From positions 1-11,626 of the forward strand of contig JNEM01010198.1 in NCBI GenBank assembly GCA_000697335.1: a stretch of 11,626 nucleotides of DNA. Direction: 5' to 3'. Source of the DNA: Conidiobolus incongruus B7586 (lineage: Eukaryota > Entomophthoromycota > Entomophthoromycetes > Entomophthorales > Conidiobolaceae). Under the pieces are notes generated by a model, which was given only the letters and a program-made list of their open reading frames with translations, had not been told where the DNA came from and made no database searches. Below are positions 8,751-11,626 of this stretch, piece after piece (within the stretch, counting starts at the first letter, position 1; the number at the start of each line of letters is the position of its first letter). The position numbers were made by a program, and so were the translations under genes.

Positions 8751-10592
8751 ATGACTTGTGCAATTTGTTTAGAAGCTTTTTATAATTCTCCAGATTCCGA
8801 AAGTTCTAATAATACAGTAGATGCCGAAACTTCTCATATTGTAGCGACTCATTGTATGTAAATTTTTTTTGTTTATTTAAATATATGGTCTTTGATAAAT
8901 AATTTTTAATTTGTAAAATTTCTTTAATTAAACCTAACTCTCTTTTTTATTTTATGTTTTATTCTCATTCAGGTGGCCACGTTTTTCATTTTGATTGGTA
9001 AGTATAATATTTTTATTTTTTCATTGTATATATTGATATATAATAATTTATACTTATCCTGAATTCAATTACTAATGTTGGATTTTATATAGTTTGTCAA
9101 GGACAAGAGCAGCACCCAATAGGAATTACATCCAATGCCCTGTATGTAGATCGAGAGTATATCAAAATTCCCTGCTCAAGCTTCATAATGATTGGAAATG
9201 TGACTGCCCATCTCCTCTCAGTCCAAGGAGTTCAGACCCTAGAACCAGTGACAGCGCTTGGGAAACAGAGTTAATAACATTATTAGAAACTGTAAAAGTG
9301 GGTGGGAGACCTGTGAGTTGTCTATATTTTTCTCCTTCTTGTAAATATTGACTTACTAATTATTTTTTAGACTGAAGGACTCATCTCTTCCTTAAACAGA
9401 ATGATTGATATGTCGTCAGGACGACCTCATAACTTTTTAACTAAAATTAAAAAATCTATTAATAATCTAACGAATCAAGTACTGCACGAAACGAAGGCGA
9501 AAGACGATGCCAAAGTAGCTTTACAAAATGCTATATTTGAGCATGGCAATATACAGTCTCACAACCAGAGCTTAATTAATAATTTGACAGAAGTAAACGA
9601 ATCATTAAATAGAGAGATAGAGAATCTCAGAAATCGGTTAAAGATGGCTCACGATACGACTAACAGACTAAATATTCTTAGAACCCTTAATGAATCATCT
9701 GAATTTCCTAGCATGGAAAGTAGTATCCGGAGAAATGTATTCTTGGAGCGTATTAATGAATTGGACCGAGGCGGTTGGATCAATCTTTTAAAAGAGATGT
9801 ATAATATTAATATGTATAACGAAAGGTAATTAATATTAAACTTTAACTTTGCTTCAACAATGCTTATAATTTATTTAGAGAATCAAGAAAACATAGACGA
9901 ATAGCAGAGAAGATTCAGAAAGAAAAAGAAGAATTAGCCAAACAATATAATGAACTATCACAGACCTGTAAAAGATTGGAAAGTAGACATCGTCAAATTG
10001 AACATGACACCCAATTGGAACGAGATACTCCTCACAAATTCTCAAATAATAGTAATACTACTCCAACACAAAATCGTCCATATATTACCCCTGTAAGTCG
10101 ATTAAATCAAGATGATCCCAATGATGGTTCAGATACAGCTTCTCTTTATTCAAGAGCATCTCCCACAAGGCAAATTCAATCTGCATCTAGCCAACCATCC
10201 ACTTCAAGTGCGAAGCGTTCTAATATGTAATTACTATATATTGATTAACCCTATATGTTCTAATTGTTTGAATTAAGCATCAGTGCCAATCCATTTGTTA
10301 GAGTGAATATGCCCCTACCAGATCCTAATTCAATATGTAAGATATTAACATATAAATCATACTCTTCATTAAATTTTAAAATTCAATTTTAGTTGAAACT
10401 AGCACTTCCATTATCAATAATGTAAGATCCTTCACCCCTAGCACAATAAGCTCAAGAGAGCAAGCACTATTCAATTCAGCTATGACGAATTCCAATACAA
10501 ATCAAGTCAACCGATCTCAATTTCGTGATAGAGTGTTCGCGATTCCTCGAAGTAAGCGAGTGAATTTGCGACAAGCCGGGATGGAAGATTAG
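8751..10592 (+). CDS. TRAIP: RING E3 ubiquitin ligase with coiled coils, TRAIP-like
   Basis: Seven exons: 8751-8853, 8973-8997, 9093-9312, 9371-9825, 9879-10226, 10278-10336 and 10393-10592 (TAG). Introns of 119, 95, 58, 53, 51 and 56 nt are all GT...AG, and the joined frame stays open for 469 residues, the length of human TRAIP. The N-terminus is a RING of C3H2C3 type: C3-X2-C6-X28-C35-X-H37-X2-H40-X2-C43-X14-C58-X2-C61. Ile5 in the CAIC motif, Pro59 and Arg62 sit where RINGs contact E2 or the charged ubiquitin. CGHVFHFDCL resembles CGHTFHLQCL of TRAIP. Residues about 150-250 and 269-315 are K/E/Q/L-rich and should form coiled coils. The rest is S/T/N/P-rich and probably disordered, ending with a basic patch (VFAIPRSKRVNLRQ). 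TRAIP ubiquitinates stalled replisome parts in animals. No PCNA-binding box like that at the human C-terminus is evident. The RING and layout are sure; the TRAIP name is an inference, and another RING-coiled-coil ligase is possible. Confidence 0.85.
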
Positions 10593-10729
10593 AAACTTTT
10601 CAAAGTCAATATTCTAATATTTATATAACATATTGTAAGCATGTGTTGTTTTAAATTTATTATTCAATCCTCTTAAGTCTTTATTTTCATTTACCATTAA
10701 AATTTCTTGACTCTTCATTATTATAACTG

Positions 10730-10735
10730 AATAAA
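10730..10735 (+). terminator. Candidate poly(A) signal of the TRAIP-like gene
   Basis: AATAAA lies 138 nt after the TAG stop, on the right strand. It is the first such hexamer I see after the stop. The position is plausible, but the hexamer is common in AT-rich DNA. Confidence 0.4.
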
Positions 10736-11368
10736 AAATTGACCATTATAAAATTTCAAATCAACCTGATGTTCACTATAAGGATTTCTATCTATTTTTT
10801 TTCATTATTATTATTATTTTTATATTACTTTGTAATTTAAATAATGGGAATTTTTTGCAATTGAAAAATTAAACATTTTAATATATTAAAAGTAAAAATA
10901 AATATATAATATAAAATTAATAATTTCTTTTATTTCTAATAACTTTTTGTTATACTTTTAGCTAAGTTCTAATACTTAAACAATTCTTTTTATCAAAGAC
11001 TAAAATTTAATGTTTTATAAACCAATTAAATTTTTATGTAGAAATTTTCTTTCTTATAAGCTAGTTTTTTAATTACCTAAAACAATTATAATCACATAGG
11101 TTATAATTTAAAGAATATACTAGATATAATAGTTTTTTTTAGTTATTTTAATTAGAAAACTTTTTACAACTTTATATATTTTATAATTATCATGAAAAAT
11201 AATGTTTTCTTAAATTATATTAAAAATACTAATTAAAAATAGTTTTATTTAAAAAACAATATAAAACTTATTATTAATTAATTTTCTTTTAAAAACTAAA
11301 TAAAAATAGAATATATTATTATAATTTATTATAATAATTAATATTTGTTTATTAACAAACTATTTATT

Positions 11369-11452
11369 TAAAGGGATTTATAACAAAGGTTGATTTAACT
11401 TAATCTAATACTTTAATTTTTATTTTAATAAAAGGTTATATAAAGGGATTTA
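11369..11452 (+). repeat. Pair of 12-bp direct repeats in the AT desert
   Basis: TAAAGGGATTTA occurs at 11369-11380 and again at 11441-11452, 72 bp apart. GGG is rare in this region, so an exact repeat with GGG at its centre is less expected than an all-AT one. A nearby inverted repeat TTTGTT/AACAAA lies at 11344-11359. No function is evident. Confidence 0.45.
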
Positions 11453-11626
11453 AGATTTATTAATAATATTTAATTATTAGAAAAGTTTAGGTTTCTAATA
11501 TTATTTTAATAAGTGTTTTTTAAAAATAGTTATTTTATTTTTTTAAATATTAATTAAATTATAATATACTTATTTTATATTTTTAATTATTGATTTAAAT
11601 TTAAATTTTAATATATATATTATTTA

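Larger units (their letters stand above)
10593..11626. other. 3' flank and extremely AT-rich desert
   Basis: The first part is the 3' flank of the TRAIP-like gene. An ATT microsatellite lies at about 10803-10817. G and C become very rare towards the end: I count 3 G or C in 11281-11340, 2 in 11521-11580 and 1 in the last 46 bases, against about 11 in a 60-base sample of the earlier spacer (6421-6480). No open frame, RNA gene or element is supportable here. The string TAAAGGGATTTA occurs twice, at 11369 and 11441. Confidence 0.55.

Noticed and set aside
9826-9830. Stop codon directly after GAAAGG as the end of the RING ligase
   Set aside because: GTAATT at this point works as a splice donor, and the next exon (9879) continues a K/E-rich coiled coil in frame. 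The same logic applies to the ATGTAA near 10225.
10227-10277. Ending the RING ligase at 10230
   Set aside because: Reading the 51-nt GT...AG intron gives two further in-frame exons that stay open to 10592 with protein-like composition, and a clean stop follows.

Overview
The window is nuclear DNA from a very AT-rich eukaryote with small introns. It holds four spliced protein genes, one fossil solo LTR, and long AT-rich gaps. Twelve of the fourteen introns I can place by reading-frame continuity across GT...AG are 51-58 nt (51, 51, 52, 53, 53, 53-like, 54, 56, 56, 56, 57, 58); the first two introns of the last gene are 119 and 95 nt. Short introns, mostly intact domain genes, gene-poor AT-rich spacers and a compact solo LTR fit an early-diverging AT-rich fungus best. 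I cannot name the lineage, and another small-intron eukaryote is not excluded.

Layout. On the minus strand, 1-820 is the 5' two thirds or more of a GPN3-type GPN-loop GTPase (RNA polymerase II assembly and import), cut by the window edge. Its start codon appears to be split by the first intron. After a 967-bp divergent spacer, 1788-2740 (+) is a complete 299-residue SLC25-family mitochondrial carrier in two exons. After a 1.28-kb convergent spacer, 4019-5445 (-) is a complete four-exon ferrochelatase (420 residues) with a mitochondrial presequence and the cysteines of a [2Fe-2S] cluster. A 2.6-kb AT-rich stretch without a supportable gene follows. At about 8036-8370 lies a much more GC-rich block with the anatomy of a solo LTR. 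Downstream on the same strand, 8751-10592 (+) is a seven-exon gene for a RING E3 ubiquitin ligase with coiled coils, most like TRAIP (469 residues). The last kilobase is extremely poor in G and C and has no gene I can support.

Function. The genes do not form an operon or pathway cluster. Two products work at mitochondria (carrier, ferrochelatase) and two act on nuclear processes (GPN3 in Pol II biogenesis, the TRAIP-like ligase in replication or repair). This mix is ordinary for chromosomal housekeeping neighbours. I found no sign of a new multi-gene system. The points worth a second look are gene-structure details (split start codon, intron-split zinc-ligand codons), a degenerate first repeat in the carrier, retention of the iron-sulfur ferrochelatase type, an LTR carrying bZIP- and E-box-like motifs upstream of the TRAIP-like gene, and a sharp composition drop at the right end.
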